Under the pieces are notes generated by a model that worked only from the letters and a program-made list of their open reading frames with translations, was not told where the DNA came from and did no database searches. A DNA stretch of 64,000 nt, taken from the NCBI GenBank assembly GCA_002633025.1, contig NMRB01000031.1, forward strand, positions 302,228 through 366,227. The letters run 5' to 3'. This DNA comes from Notospermus geniculatus (taxonomy: Eukaryota; Nemertea; Pilidiophora; Heteronemertea; Lineidae). How positions within the stretch are numbered: the first letter of the stretch is position 1; each line of letters starts with the position of its first letter. Shown one piece after another: positions 33,234 through 45,583 of the stretch. Made by a program: the position numbers and the translations under genes.

Positions 33234-34867
33234 CCCTATTCTTCTGTGTTGATACGTGGGTCTCCGTCTGATTATGTTCTCGCCAATACATCAGGGTAAC
33301 TGAGAAGTACCATTTACGTAACTACACCGTATGGATTCACCGCACACTTGAGAGCAATTCTTCTTCAAAGAATGCAATAACGAGGAAAGTTGTCTATACA
33401 TAATTCATGTAATTGGTCTCCATTACCGTTAGCAATGCGGAGGCAAATGACAGTCATTTTCGTTCCACGCCAATGTGCGACCATTACTTGCCGTGGTTAC
33501 ACTACATAAAATCCCGGGTTTTTTGCGGTCACACCTATGAATTGCCGGGCTTCGAGAAACCCGTGTCTGAAAAACACGGGTTTTTGAGACACGGCAAGCT
33601 CGCTGTGCTTTTCGAAATCCCCGTGTTTACGTTAGTTCTTCGCACGGCTACAGATGGCGTAGCCATTAAGTAACGTCGTTTTTGCGCCTCCAACAATGTG
33701 GACAATGCAGAAATGACCGAAGAGTCAATGCATGCAGCGCAACTGTCGCCGGGCTATCTAACTACAATGTAGTAGTGTGACCTCTCGCCGGGAATTTTGT
33801 ACACACGGGTTTGACACGGGTCTGGAAAAACACGGGTATTTCCAACAGGTGTAACTTAGCTATTGATTCTTTCGTCACAATGATTTAGCATGTCCACTTC
33901 TAATTCAGCAGTTATGGTGAGGTTGGGCCTAGTATTTAACCAAACATTCTCAATTCGAGAACAGCACATCTGATTGCTTGCAACTGCTAGAAAGAACTGC
34001 CACCCAAGAAAGACGTGCATATTGGCCTCCATTTTACACAAAAATCTACCTCGAGTCAGTGCACGTTGTAGAATTGCTTCCCCACAGAAGAAACTTTGCA
34101 ATAGGCTACGTGTATTTCTTTACCATTGAACATCTCCAGGCGTGTTTATCATCAACTTGCCCCGGATCGATGATTTTGTACTCCTCGGTTGGAAAAAAAA
34201 CCTCGTACAGCTCACGAAGGAAAACGACATTAGTTTGTATTAGTACACTACTCCGTTTTCAACCTCCTTATTGGATATGTATTTAGTAATACGAATATTT
34301 AATTGGGAAAATGACTCAAACAGTATCAGCAATTCGCTGTGTACGGGAGGTGTTGGTAAAGAAGGCAGAAAACTCGAACAAGGATGCTAATTTCAAAAAA
34401 TTAATCCTGTAGAAACGTTGAAGGACTGATGAAGGGCGTGAGAATCGGGCCTGGGACGACAGTTTGGTGATATATGTGTACGTACAAACATTTTTTATTC
34501 TCATTTAAATGTTCGATTCAACGAAAATTAATGAATGAACAACGATTGTAAACTGGTTGTATTATTTTTAAACTACATGGAACGGACTCAAGTATGGTAT
34601 GAGCCTACTTGACCACATGTCGATAAGCTGGTTTCACATCTTTGTGTTTTCTCCGAACGTGCAACACCTGTGCCTATTGTGAAAAGAGGTGGTTGTCATT
34701 TGGACCAGATGTCAGAGAGGATTTTATATCAATTTCCAATACAAAGAGTCATTTAAATACCAGATAAAGTACTCGTTTCCTTATACAGTTTAATAAGGAT
34801 ACTACCGGCAACCATTTTTCAGCGTTCGATACGTACGATAAGTCTTCTTTTGTTGTCGACACATATG

Positions 34868-35345
34868 GCGATGAATTCGTTTATGGAGCGTTTTCAGTCT
34901 CCAGTAGGGTATATATTTTTCCACATTCGCAAATGTGACTTTGAATTTGACTGGGCACAGTCGCAGACTAGACATGGTATCACATAGATCCTCCATCGTC
35001 TGAAGTTCAATTCAAAAAGAATAAAACAAGACATCGACGATTGTGTTTTATACAATTTATTCATGCTCTACGCTACAAAATGCCAAACCCTCACTACTTT
35101 GGTTATGCATGCCAAATTGGCATGGAGCTACAGTGTAGTCCTGCAATATCATTTCGGATCTTGGGTGTACCTCCACTATTGATGGTCATACAATTAGGCG
35201 TTGCATTACAAAATTCATTTCAACTAAGGGCACAAACACACCAAAACTCTTTACTGTTGTGGGCCTACTTTAACATCATTCATGACAAATGGTGCAGTTT
35301 TATCTGGGAACATGGTACGACATCTATACATGAGAAAGAATATAG
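34868..35345. mobile_element. Second Polinton-like fragment
   Basis: Homologous to the left half of the 14-16 kb element: the [12 protein letters not shown] frame (minus strand), the TTTATTCATGCTCTAC junction, and the protease C-terminal words [20 protein letters not shown] (minus strand). It lacks terminal repeats and most of the protease. It is diverged at many bases. Confidence 0.7.
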
Positions 35346-36827
35346 TGCACTCTAACCATTGGTCGACCGTTGTCGGAGAGCGTAGCGATGTCACAACCCT
35401 TGGTAGCCAAGATGATGAAACCCCTTTCGATCTCCATCCCATCGTATTGGCCTCATCCATTACACTGTCAGTAGGAAGTACCACTTATTGACAATAAGTA
35501 AGATGTCTCAATGATCACATCAATATCTTTCAACTGGATTAGCTTCATAACAATAAGTACATTATTCCATTATATGTGTAATTAGAATGAACTGATGGGA
35601 ACGATTGGCATATAATGCAGGAGAGGGAGAGAGGCTAATCAGTATAACCAAAAATAGATTTTTGGTATAACCCATTGTCTTAAGATATGGAAGCTTTGCC
35701 TACGCCATCAAATAAAGAATGGAAAATTTCAAAATTGCAAAAGGTAGCGGGAGGCATCCTTAGTCAAGGCATTATATCACAGACCAAAAACGTACGTCAT
35801 AAGAAACTCAGTCAATGATGGATGATAATTTTGGATTTTGTCACATAAAAGATGGCAATNCAGAACCATGAAGAAGCTGGGAGCGTGATGTTATTCATAG
35901 ATAACATTTCCCACTATAGGGAAACAACCGACTGATGAATGTGTAGTTTTGCGCTACTCATTTTTGACAGATTCATCCGCCTGTCGGAGAAAAGCACTTG
36001 ACGTGGCAACGTCAACGGAAACAAATAACACTGTGTAGTTTTTACTGCATCGTTTTATGTGCGGAGGGTTTACTAAGGTTTGCCATGGAAATGTGGTATT
36101 GGTCGATTATCATAGAACCTGATAAAGCAAAGTAAACATTGCGTATTTGGTTTGGTTATGATTTCTCACGCGCCTTTATATGAAATCTTCGACCATGCAT
36201 GTTTTATAACATAGCACTAAACATAACGATAGATATTATAGTGCAGTGCAGTTATGAGTACACTTCGACGAAACTCGTTCCTATCTTCGAACCAGACCAG
36301 AACTTGCGGATGGGATTTCATAGTTTACAGCATTTAGAACGTCAACATCAAGAGAGGGACGCTTACAGCAATGGTGAAATGTTGCAATGTGTGTTGATGT
36401 GGCCTCCATTGTGCAAAGTGTAATTGGTGAAGCATACCACAGCAATTACCTAACGTTTTCCTTCTAACGAATGGCGAAAAAAAATGAAAACAACAAAGCT
36501 CAGCCAGAATCATTCACTTCAAACCAATTAGACGTACCTCGGCACCCCTAATCACCATTACACTGACTCGCCCAGCGGGCTTCCACTGATCCAAAAAGCA
36601 ATGAGCCAATTATATTTCCATCTCGATCAATACACATTCTTGCCACATGTACGTATACGACGGCTACAGTTGGCCATGAGCAGCGTAGCACCAATGAAGT
36701 GTTCCACAGGGAGCTTGCGACCGACGATTTAAAGGGATGATGTGTGATGAAGTAGAATGGTTAAGTGCAATTTGTTGGTGACAGGACGATTCCATCCTCT
36801 GATCGATTCGACGTATTGGTGACCTGG

Positions 36828-36943
36828 GCCCGTATTCATAAAACCGTATAGGCTTAGCTACTTGCACAAAGTATACCCAGTTTGTACAGGCCAATGTATA
36901 CAATTAGCACTACGCTAGCAAGGTTTTATGAATATCGGCCCTG
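36828..36943. mobile_element. Fold-back MITE, about 116 bp
   Basis: GGGCCCGTATTCATAAAACC pairs with GGTTTTATGAATATCGGCCC. A solitary arm-like word, AGGGCCCATATTCATAAAAC, occurs near 44384. Confidence 0.8.
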
Positions 36944-37385
36944 GCCTTCAGGCATCCTCACCACTAAAATCATCACACTTTTAGCATTGTTCAATTTTGT
37001 CCCCGATACTTCGCCCTTTTCCTCTCACGTAATCTATTGACTATTGATGCATATTCAAATCATTTGGGGTCAAAGCGTGTCCCGAATAAAGAAATTTGAA
37101 TTATTTCACCGGCTTGTAGATTTTTTGTACGATTTTTTGAAAAAGTTTCGAGGTTATCTTTGAGGACGCCTTCTATTGGTCATATTGAATCACATGATCT
37201 CAGCGGCGCACTATGTGCAAAAAAATGGCCGCCCATCCTTTTCACTCACTTGAGAAGTTCGACGCGCGTCAAGAGTAATAGAGCGTCAAGGAAACTACCA
37301 TGTGGTAACTGACATGGCTATAGGCCCAGTGTGTATTTTCTACGTGTAGTAACGAGCTGCTTTAAATATTCTGACATCTGACAAA

Positions 37386-38225
37386 ACGATTATGAGAATA
37401 AATGAGGGGCGTGTCAAAAAGTAATGAGACGCCAAAAAAATGTTGTTGACATGATTGGCGTTGTCAACAAGGGAAAGTCGCGAAAGTAATGAAATACCAT
37501 ATTTAGTACAATGTATTCGAAAACCATATTGGAGCATTCATTCCTAAGACATCTATTCCATACACACGGACTGTTTTTGCGCCGCAAGAATACCGTAGAG
37601 TCGGTTCTATAACATCAATCCAAAATTCAAGATTAGCAACGCCCATTTTACTACGTATTGGTCACATGTTGGTCAAGACTGACATTCGTGACGGGGAATT
37701 GAATAGGCCATCAGTACTAGGCGCTATTTACGGATTTGTGGTTTCATGGAATAGAGATCATTTTCACCATGCATTCAAGAATTCCACGGCTCTGTTGTCA
37801 GTGGTTGACAAAAGCTTTGGATTCTTTATTGATACAAGTTGTATGCTGCNATTTGTTAGATAAAGTAACTTTGGGGAGTAAAATTTTTACATTCAGAGCA
37901 GCGGCCTAGGAGACAAAAATGGGCCGTGAAAAACCAAGATGGAAGCCAATTCTGGCAGGGTAAGATACACGCGAAGGATTCTGGGATACACACGCCTCCA
38001 TCCGGAGCGTGTTCGACCCTGCTTGGAGGATGAAAAAGATTATGAGAATAAATGAGGGGGCGTGTCAAAAAGTAATGAGACGCCCAAAAAATGTAGCTGA
38101 CATGATTGGCGTTGTCAACGAGGGAAAGTCTCGAAAGTAATGAAATACCATATTTAGTACAATGTATTCGAAAACCATAGTGGAGCATTCATTCCTAAGA
38201 CATCTATTCCATACACACGGACTGT
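37386..38225. repeat. Direct repeat of about 180 bp, two copies
   Basis: 37386-37565 and 38040-38225 are nearly identical (both contain GGGCGTGTCAAAAAGTAATG or the same with one more G). The spacer holds the single N at 37850. The GTGTCAAAAAGTAATGAGAC word is of a type seen at mariner-like element ends, but no transposase was found. Confidence 0.75.
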
Positions 38226-39485
38226 TTTTGCGCCGCAAGAATATTTATGGTTCCTACCGTTCATATGTGTTGCGATTTTAATCAGCGAAGTGGGAATATC
38301 ATGATTTCAAAATCAATGGAAATATAATTGAGGCGCTTGGGGTGCCATTAACTTCATATAATAGCGGATGAGAAGCACCAGCAAGGATCGGCTGGTTCAT
38401 GCAACAAGCATCGGATATTCATAGAATTTTCAAATAGAATCATTAGAGAATGCAGCGGGATCCATTAAGTTGTTCAAATTGGCGCCTTGATGTGGCCCTT
38501 CTGCGTATTTCTTGACTATGCAGTGAATCGAAACTTTCAGTTGTGGGAACACATTATAGTCCACCATACACAGTCAAAATTTTTATCTAATTTTCTGAAT
38601 ATGGTCAATGATAAAGGCTAACATATGAGTCTCTCTGCATCTAAGTCATAGATATAAGTCCTAAGTATAAATTTCCAGAAGTCGTATGTGAATTTCACCG
38701 TGTGCGGCGGGCACAACAGAAGTAGCATGCAGGTTAGTAACGACTCTGGATGTCAACAAAAATTACATCCGATAGAAGATAAAACTACACATTGTCTGCA
38801 AATGACATGTATATATTTTTCAACTATTTGTGATAATAGCAAGTAGGCCTAATAAATTATTTTGGACTCTATTTTGTGGATAGCAATAGGCCTACTCTTC
38901 TATGTAATTGGTCGAATCTCAATAATGTGCTATTTCCGCTAATGGATGCAAGAACGATTTTTGAGCAACAGTCATTTTCCATCATAAAAAACAGAAACTA
39001 TACGAAAAATGTGTGATGAACTTACTGGTGCCTCACTCTTTGACGATATCCGTTATTGCAAACGTCGTGTTGCCATCAGCAGACTGCACTCTGTACATCT
39101 GAAAACATGGACATGTGCTTTGAGCGGCTTGCGTGTATGTCCTGTGCAATGGTATTGATTCGACGGACACAGATGGAGGTGATGCGAAGACAGATTGAAT
39201 ACCAGGGACATCAAAACAATCGTAGTGTGGCAACTTGTTCGCTCATTGGGTTGACTTTCACTGTATTTGAATTAAATGGGGAAGGCTGTAATTGAAGCAC
39301 AGGCGGTGGCGGTGGTCTGGTGCAGTACATACGAAAGACCAATAATTTATAGGTATACGTTTCTCAAAAAGATTATCAGCAGCAGTCTGGAGTGCTCAAA
39401 CTATCAGTAAGCCAGCTGTGGCTGATGTTGACTAGACTGACTTTCGTTTGTAGCGCGTGATAAGGCCTGAGGACCGAGGCTAATT

Positions 39486-39829
39486 GGGTCGGACTTTTAG
39501 CCTAATAAAGTCCGGCGACATCTAACTACGACCCAATGGAATGCGGAAGTTAGGAAATTGATAGGGGGGTTTTTTTATCTACGGACCGACCTTAATCAGG
39601 CTCTTGAATAACCGCTGCACAGCGCGAACAATAGGGGAAAGACCACAAATGGTCGACAGACATGATTAGAAACCACAAAGCTCTGCCACATGACTTCCGC
39701 ATTCCATTGGGTCGTATACATGGTATAGTTACATGTTGCCGGACTTTAGCTGAAGTTAGACTTTCTCTTTGCATGAAGCATTGAGAAAAGTTAGAGATTT
39801 AATGAAAGTGTGGCTAAAGTCCGACCCAA
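39486..39829. mobile_element. Fold-back element, about 344 bp
   Basis: TGGGTCGGACTTTTAGCC at the left pairs with GGCTAAAGTCCGACCCA at the right. A second inner pair is CGACCCAATGGAATGCGGAAG with its complement at about 39695-39715. Non-coding. Confidence 0.75.
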
Positions 39830-40533
39830 GCATACGGCCCTAAATGGCAACCCAGACTTAAAGTCTGGGCTGGGTTGGTCGAAACTGCTAAACAATAACT
39901 TGGCGTTTAAAACCTGCGTTAGTGCTAAAGCTGGATTAACGGAAGGAGATAACGCCAAGATAGCAGACCCGCCACTGAGAATGGGTTCGTCTCACGGTGA
40001 ATACTTATTTTTCTAGCCACTGAAGTAACGATCATTTACTACACGCTCTAATGGTGTCAATCGGCCTAATACCCAGTATTAGCCAAGTCGTCCTCTCTAC
40101 TGATCGATCACGCACTAAATTATGGGATTTCGAGCCATTTTGCGAAAGATTACCCATGTAAATTACTGACACAATCCACCCGAAGGGGAATCAATGGAGA
40201 GTGATTTATCGGCCGTTAGTCCGGGCCGATAGATCGTGTTCAATATCGTTAGACACAATGGCAATCTCCGTCAAGATTCTCCACCATTCATCAACTTGTC
40301 GACTGCAAATTGTCCTAAAAAGTGAGGTTTTATGGATCAAATTATTACGTTATGGACATCAATTATCAGAGGAAAATATCAGTCGTGAATATAATGCGTT
40401 TATGATGTGCGATAGGTATGTCCAAATCGCAATCATTATTCAAAATTAGTGGAATATGGTGATTCTCTTCTCTGGCATTGCAAGAATGGACCGCCAATGC
40501 GGCCGAAGTGTGAATTTTGTTTTCGTGCTTTTG

Positions 40534-40669
40534 TTGAAAAAAAATAGTTAGAAATGTTAATGAGAATAACGGAAGCCGAAAAAAAACCCGGTCGTCAACG
40601 GGACTCGAATCCACGTCGGTACTTCTGCCCGGATTTCAAGTCCGCCGTCTTTACCATTGCGCCACGAAT
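40534..40669 (-). mobile_element. tRNA-derived SINE, copy A
   Basis: The minus strand has a tRNA-Ser-like head: A box TGGCGCAATGGTAAAGACGG, anticodon-stem-like GGACTTGAAATCC (triplet TGA), extended variable region, B box GGATTCGAGTCCC. The acceptor stem does not close, so it is not a working tRNA. The tail ATTCTCATTAACATTTCTAAC and a T-run follow and are shared with copy B. Confidence 0.7.
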
Positions 40670-41280
40670 GTCAAATATACCGACAGCTGATCGGAATCGT
40701 TGACGACATTTCTGCAATGGATATGTGGGTTGGGAAAAAAGTTAAGCCGTCGATTCGTTTTGCCCGCAGTCAGCTCGCTCTCCGGTAAACAATGAAATAT
40801 TCCGGATTTTGTCGGTAGAAAATGTGAGCGTGGCACCCTGCTGTGTGTTGGAGAAGGATATTCCCACAGAATGTCACCACTTTTCTCCCAGCATCTACGT
40901 CAGATTAGGCCCGAACGTGACGTTGAAGTCATGGAACATTCTGTCAATGATTGAAATCATTCGAGGTGACTGGTAGTTGTGCCCAGATAGTCAGTGCGAC
41001 ACGGTCTGCCTGCTACGTGGAGAAGATAGTAATAGTGTGGACATCTGCATTTGATTGAATATAACAGCGCCAACGCCCTTAGAAAAAAACACCAAAAATC
41101 AGAAACATCTATGAATTACAATAACATGTATGGTGAGCAGTGCTGCACTGTTTGGTAGGTCGATGAATTTCGTACGAATCGCTTATTTTCGCTAGACTGC
41201 AAATCAACGGCCACACTCCTGACGTCACTTATCCATTGCACAATTTCAGCGATTCTGAATTGTCGGAGTATTTGACATTA

Positions 41281-41420
41281 TAATGGCGCAATGGTCATGT
41301 CGGACCTCCATGCGGGGAGAAATATTGACGTGGGTTCGAGTCCCCTTGACTACCATGTGTTCTTTTGCTTTTACTTTCTTCTCATGACATTTCTAACTAA
41401 TTGATTTTTTTTCAATTTCT
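41281..41420 (+). mobile_element. tRNA-derived SINE, copy B
   Basis: Plus strand: A box TGGCGCAATGGTCATGTCGG, B box GGGTTCGAGTCCCC, the shared GACGTGG lead into the B box, then the same tail CTTCTCATGACATTTCTAAC and T-rich end as copy A. The anticodon stem is degraded. Confidence 0.7.
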
Positions 41421-41874
41421 TATACATACAGAGTAGCGCGAAGGCGTAGCAATATGAACCGTTTTGTTCAAAATGCTTTGGGACTGCTTTGAACAAACCA
41501 GTCATGGTGATCTTCAGCATATGCTACCCTAACGATTACGAATTACCACACGGTCAAAGAACACAGCCATAAACTGCTATGGACAGTATCAATTCCATCA
41601 TCTCTTGTCACATCAAAAGTCATTTCCCCCTAGTAGCTCGTCTTATTAGAAACCACATCTTGCAATTATCGGTCCTATTGCTGCCTGTCAATCACATATA
41701 CGGGGTCGCTGTATATTGCCAGATATCGGAAACATTACTCTGGATGGCAGAGGAAGCAAATTAGCAGGTAATACCTTGATGTGGGCCATAACATATTGGC
41801 AATTTGTGGAGAAAAGGCTAATTGGGAAAATCACCACCTCTATCTCGGCAATATACAGGCAAATTAAAGGAAGA

Positions 41875-41915
41875 CTTAATGAAATCGACATTGTTACAAT
41901 GTCGATTTCATTAAG
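41875..41915. repeat. Perfect hairpin, 19-bp stem, 3-nt loop
   Basis: CTTAATGAAATCGACATTG, loop TTA, exact complement. No mismatch. Confidence 0.95.
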
Positions 41916-42356
41916 TTTTGTAAACCAGTTTGTGAAGCCTCTGTCATCCGTCGTGTCCGTATAGAGGTTTTTCACATGACGTCATATTTCCATGACGACA
42001 CGATGCCACCATTATTGGCCGTCAAAATGTCACGCGACGTCACGGCATGAACACAGCATCAACACACAGAAATCCTGATGTCAAAATGTCATGACGTGAT
42101 AGTTTTGACGTCATCGCCTGCCATTTGACGGCCAACATGGCCGACTTTTAGAGTCACGTGACCGTTGTGACGTCAGTGAAGAACCTCGTATAATTCCATA
42201 TATTCGCAGCCCAGTGCACCAGCTGCAGAAGGACCAGGTTGATGACTCCACCATTTGGTGCCTTTACCAATGAAAGCAACCTTTGACAAACGGATAGTGC
42301 GCCGCAGATGTTCGAGCATGGCCAAGATCGGGTCTGGGAAGTTTTGCCCATCGATA

Positions 42357-42410
42357 GCAAAGATAACAGGGACGATAATGCTATCTTGGCCCTGTCCCTG
42401 TTATCTTTAG
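42357..42410. repeat. Hairpin within a small inverted duplication
   Basis: AAAGATAACAGGGAC pairs with GTCCCTGTTATCTTT. CTATC and GCTATGGG-like outer words are partly repeated on both sides. Confidence 0.7.
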
Positions 42411-42923
42411 CCCATAGCAAAGACAGAGAGCAGGACTGGTGTAGAATATCTGGGAGTACAATCAGAGCAACACTGACACAGTAATCGCGGCGCAGTTCAT
42501 CCACTCATAACAAAATCAAATTTACCGTTGTCCTCAACTGTCAAATCAATCCACTATTGAAAAACACGTCCGTTGGAATATTGTTTACTGTCTGACGAAA
42601 TACCAAATTGGATATGTGCGGATGCGTCGAATCGCAGCGTTTTGAAGTGACATGTTTGATATGATCATGGTTCCCGTCTCCATAGCAGAAACGAATCAAT
42701 GAATGCACGCCGTGCATTATTTTAAAGTGCACTGCTTGAGAACCCTTCTCAACGTTACGTCACTTTGAAATTATCATTCGCTGAACCTCTTTCGCGTTTT
42801 GAGGAACCGCACATGGGCGTGTGGCAAGGGTCCAACATGTTGTGGGTGTTTTTCTTAACTCGTCGTTTCGTTGCGTCTAGCTTTTGGTAGGCTACAACAG
42901 GAACTATAGTAAGACTATCAAAG

Positions 42924-43076
42924 CCAAAAGTACACCGACTTCTTCGTACTGTGACATACCTTGGAGGAATTATACTGACAGTATAATTCCTCCAAGGACA
43001 TACTAAAATCTCGGTAGGCTAGGGATGCCTACCGAGATAGTATGTCACAGTACGACAAGCCGGATGTACTTTTGGA
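42924..43076. repeat. Three-way-junction palindrome (cloverleaf-like)
   Basis: An outer stem (AAAAGTACA..CGTACTGTGACATA with TATGTCACAGTACG..TGTACTTTT) encloses two separate hairpins. The first is CCTTGGAGGAATTATACT-GAC-AGTATAATTCCTCCAAGG at 42959-42997. The second is ATCTCGGTAGGC-loop-GCCTACCGAGAT at 43009-43039. No ORF overlaps it sensibly. Confidence 0.85.
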
Positions 43077-45108
43077 TTTGACTTTTAATCTATGAACGAA
43101 GTATTGAATATTCGTTGAACATAAATTGGAAAACTTTAATATTAAATCGTCAGAAGATATAGTTAGGTTCTCTCGTTGTCAAGTCGACGTTGAAATTCAC
43201 TCCTCAATCAGACTGACATGATTCGTGGCAGGATCTCACCACCCAAGAGATTGATTAGTTCGGAGAGCATGAAAAAAACGACATCACCGTCAGCCTGATC
43301 GAGATACAGGCTGCGCCGTTGAAATCCACCGGAAATTAATCAGAATCGCTCCTGTAAGCCGGTAAAACTGAATGGGCTAGCGACTGATGTAAATAAGGCA
43401 AATGCCTGTGCGAAATTAGTACGATAGTCAGTCGATTGGAATTTCAGACCGAAGTATTATTTCAAAACCCAACTCGGTTTTAGACACATTCCTGCTAATT
43501 TCCGCCCAGAAAATCTTGATTAGAGGACGGAATTCCGCGGGCTGGCCAGTAGCTGATTTTAATTTTTGAATGCTGTTCGTCTGGAGAGTACGGGGACAGA
43601 AAAAAGGCAAACACGATCAGCATTACTTATTGTTCAACATTATCGTCCAATCAGGACGCAGTATATCTACCTTCCCAGATTAGTTGCCAACGAACCAATC
43701 ATAACCATTTGGTGAAGTCGTTTCGCGATTAATATAGTAACCGTGACTTTCTGACCAGTACAGCTATTACAGAAGTAACTGGTTACGAAAAGTGCATCGT
43801 TATCTGTCCAGACCAGAGATACAGCCATGTCGAGTGCTTCTAGTCAGTTGCACATGGCAAGCTTGGCCGTGAATCATTATTCCAATGTGACGGAATAGGA
43901 AACAGACAGGACTAATGGAATTGGCGGCCGGAATATTCATATCACGGTCATATCGCAGAACTGAGAGGCAGTTATAGATTGCGACAAGAAGGGAGATTCT
44001 AACCACATTCCAACGAGGTCTATGGTATTGCATCCTGAGAATATCAGGCGTTCTTACTGCTCGCTCCCTTCGTCACCGCAGCGGATGAAGAGGAGCGAGG
44101 TAAAAACCCCTGCTGTGGGAGGATGATCGTATTGGTACAGCAGCCCGAAATTGCCTTGCGCCGTAGCATATCCCTTCGCACTTCTACCTGTTTCCTTGAC
44201 CTCGTTTCCATACGGTCAAGGTCAATTTCGCGATCAAAATAGAAGGCTGGCTGCCCATCGAATATTCGAAGGTTAGTCGATCGACAAACCTGTTACTGAA
44301 GAATATGGCATTGCGTTATGGTATAACCTCGAACACTTCCGACGCTCCACGACTTCTAGCTCAGTCATGTCGGCAAAGGGTGCCAGGGCCCATATTCATA
44401 AAACTACTCAAGTCTAAATGTGATACTTACCCTTTGTTCAACACAAAAGATAAGTATCACAGTCTTTGGAATGGAACTCTTTCGAGTCGTACACGAACCA
44501 ATGCAAGACAAGAGGACTCCGAATATCATCGAGAATCCTTGCTTCATGATTCATTTCTCACCGACGTTATTGTTCTCTCTACTACTCCTGATATTTGAAG
44601 TGCTAAATTCCTAGCCAGGATGAGATCATGTTTTCATTCGAGGTTATTTGCAATAAACGGCTTTCTCATCCTGTAACCGGCTCTACCTGACAGCGACATG
44701 CGATATGCTCATTATGCTGCGTGGGTTCCGTCTCCAGAGGAGCCGAAGGTGTCACAGTTAAATATGAATAGAGATTTCAAGGTCGGTTTCATTGAATTGG
44801 GCTTGTATTGCCATTGCTACTTCACGTACAGTTCATTAATATAAAGGGTTCTGTAACTATAAAAAAATTCAAGCTACGTGTATCGTTAATGAAGTTGATT
44901 CTATAAAATGGCCTTGTTTCGGCGGAGACCAATTTCATTTATCTGGATCTCGAAAATACCCGATTTTTCCGCTCAAAATGATCTGACCTCTTTTTTTTGA
45001 AGGGTGATTTTATTATTTCATTTCTTATCTTAATAGGTATATGATAAAACAGAATAATATGGTCGGTCAGGGGTTCAACTTTAATAGAGACCCGACACGC
45101 AAGCCACC
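43077..45108. other. No recognised gene
   Basis: About 2 kb. It contains a copy of the CCTGCTGTGGGAGGATG repeat (about 44058-44127) and an arm-like piece of the 36.8-kb MITE (44384-44410). No exon was recognised. Confidence 0.55.
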
Positions 45109-45116
45109 AGTTGGAA

Positions 45117-45214
45117 TAGACTGATTCCTGTCCTTGCCGCTACACTCCCGCGGCGCTACTGTCCGTTCCGCGAGCGCCGTGGGAGCGTAGCGGCAAAGAT
45201 AGGAATCAGTCTAG
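45117..45214. mobile_element. hAT-like MITE, about 98 bp
   Basis: TAGACTGATTCCTGTCCTTG pairs with the right end (CAAAGATAGGAATCAGTCTA). The inner GCCGCTAC / GTAGCGGC and CGGCGCT / AGCGCCG pairs extend the stem to about 40 bp. The flanks carry AGTTGGAA on both sides (45109-45116 and 45215-45222), an 8-bp direct repeat as made by hAT transposases. Confidence 0.85.
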
Positions 45215-45250
45215 AGTTGGAAATGGGTGAATCTGGCCACGTGGGTCGAG

Positions 45251-45583
45251 TCAAATTCGGCAACTACATGTATTTCGACCTCTGATAAATACAAGGATAT
45301 GACTGGGGGCAAAATCAACCTCGGGTGCCCTGTTGCCATAGAAACGCATCATCAACGAAGCAGTGGTAGTTTCTTGGGGAGAAAGAAGCAAATCTATTTT
45401 ACACAGCAATGGATCGTGTCCTGCGTTTAAAAACGCGTTGACAGTGTAATCGTTCGCTTTGTAGGCGAAGAAAACATTGGAACCATCTGAAAGGTCAATG
45501 ACTGTACGTTCTTCGCGTCTGATTGTGGAACTTTGGAAAATAAAGAATTTGTTTTTCAGAAAATCGTGGGGAAGGATTTCCAC
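45251..45583 (-). CDS. Hypothetical ORF of 110 codons, possible exon
   Basis: Not recognised. The open frame encodes an even, protein-like mix with LPHDFLKNKFFIFQSS, VIDLSDGSNVFFAYKANDY and FYGNRAPEVDF and no repeats. The listed start codon is not a standard ATG, and an in-frame stop lies just upstream. I see no convincing splice partner on either side. It could be a fragment of an old mobile-element protein or chance. Confidence 0.2.
   Translation of the reverse strand: MEILPHDFLKNKFFIFQSSTIRREERTVIDLSDGSNVFFAYKANDYTVNAFLNAGHDPLLCKIDLLLSPQETTTASLMMRFYGNRAPEVDFAPSHILVFIRGRNTCSCRI

Larger units (their letters stand above)
35346..39485. other. No recognised gene; repeats only
   Basis: Holds a fold-back element at 36828-36943, a duplicated block at 37386-37565 / 38040-38225, and single Ns at 35860 and 37850. 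GGATTTTGTCACATAAAAGA just before the N at 35860 is the complement of sequence just before the N at 32551, so both joins fall in copies of one dispersed repeat. Confidence 0.55.

Noticed and set aside
39033-39233. Possible exon ATGTACAGAGTG.. with acceptor and GTAAGT donor on the minus strand
   Set aside because: All three frames between the splice signals contain stops, so it can only be non-coding at best.
40591-40669. Functional tRNA-Ser(UGA) gene
   Set aside because: The acceptor stem does not pair, and the sequence shares a non-tRNA tail with a second copy, as in a SINE.
42154-42504. 116-codon minus-strand ORF considered as another receptor amino-terminal exon
   Set aside because: No IFGP, VQSIC or similar motif in any frame, and it overlaps a hairpin duplication.
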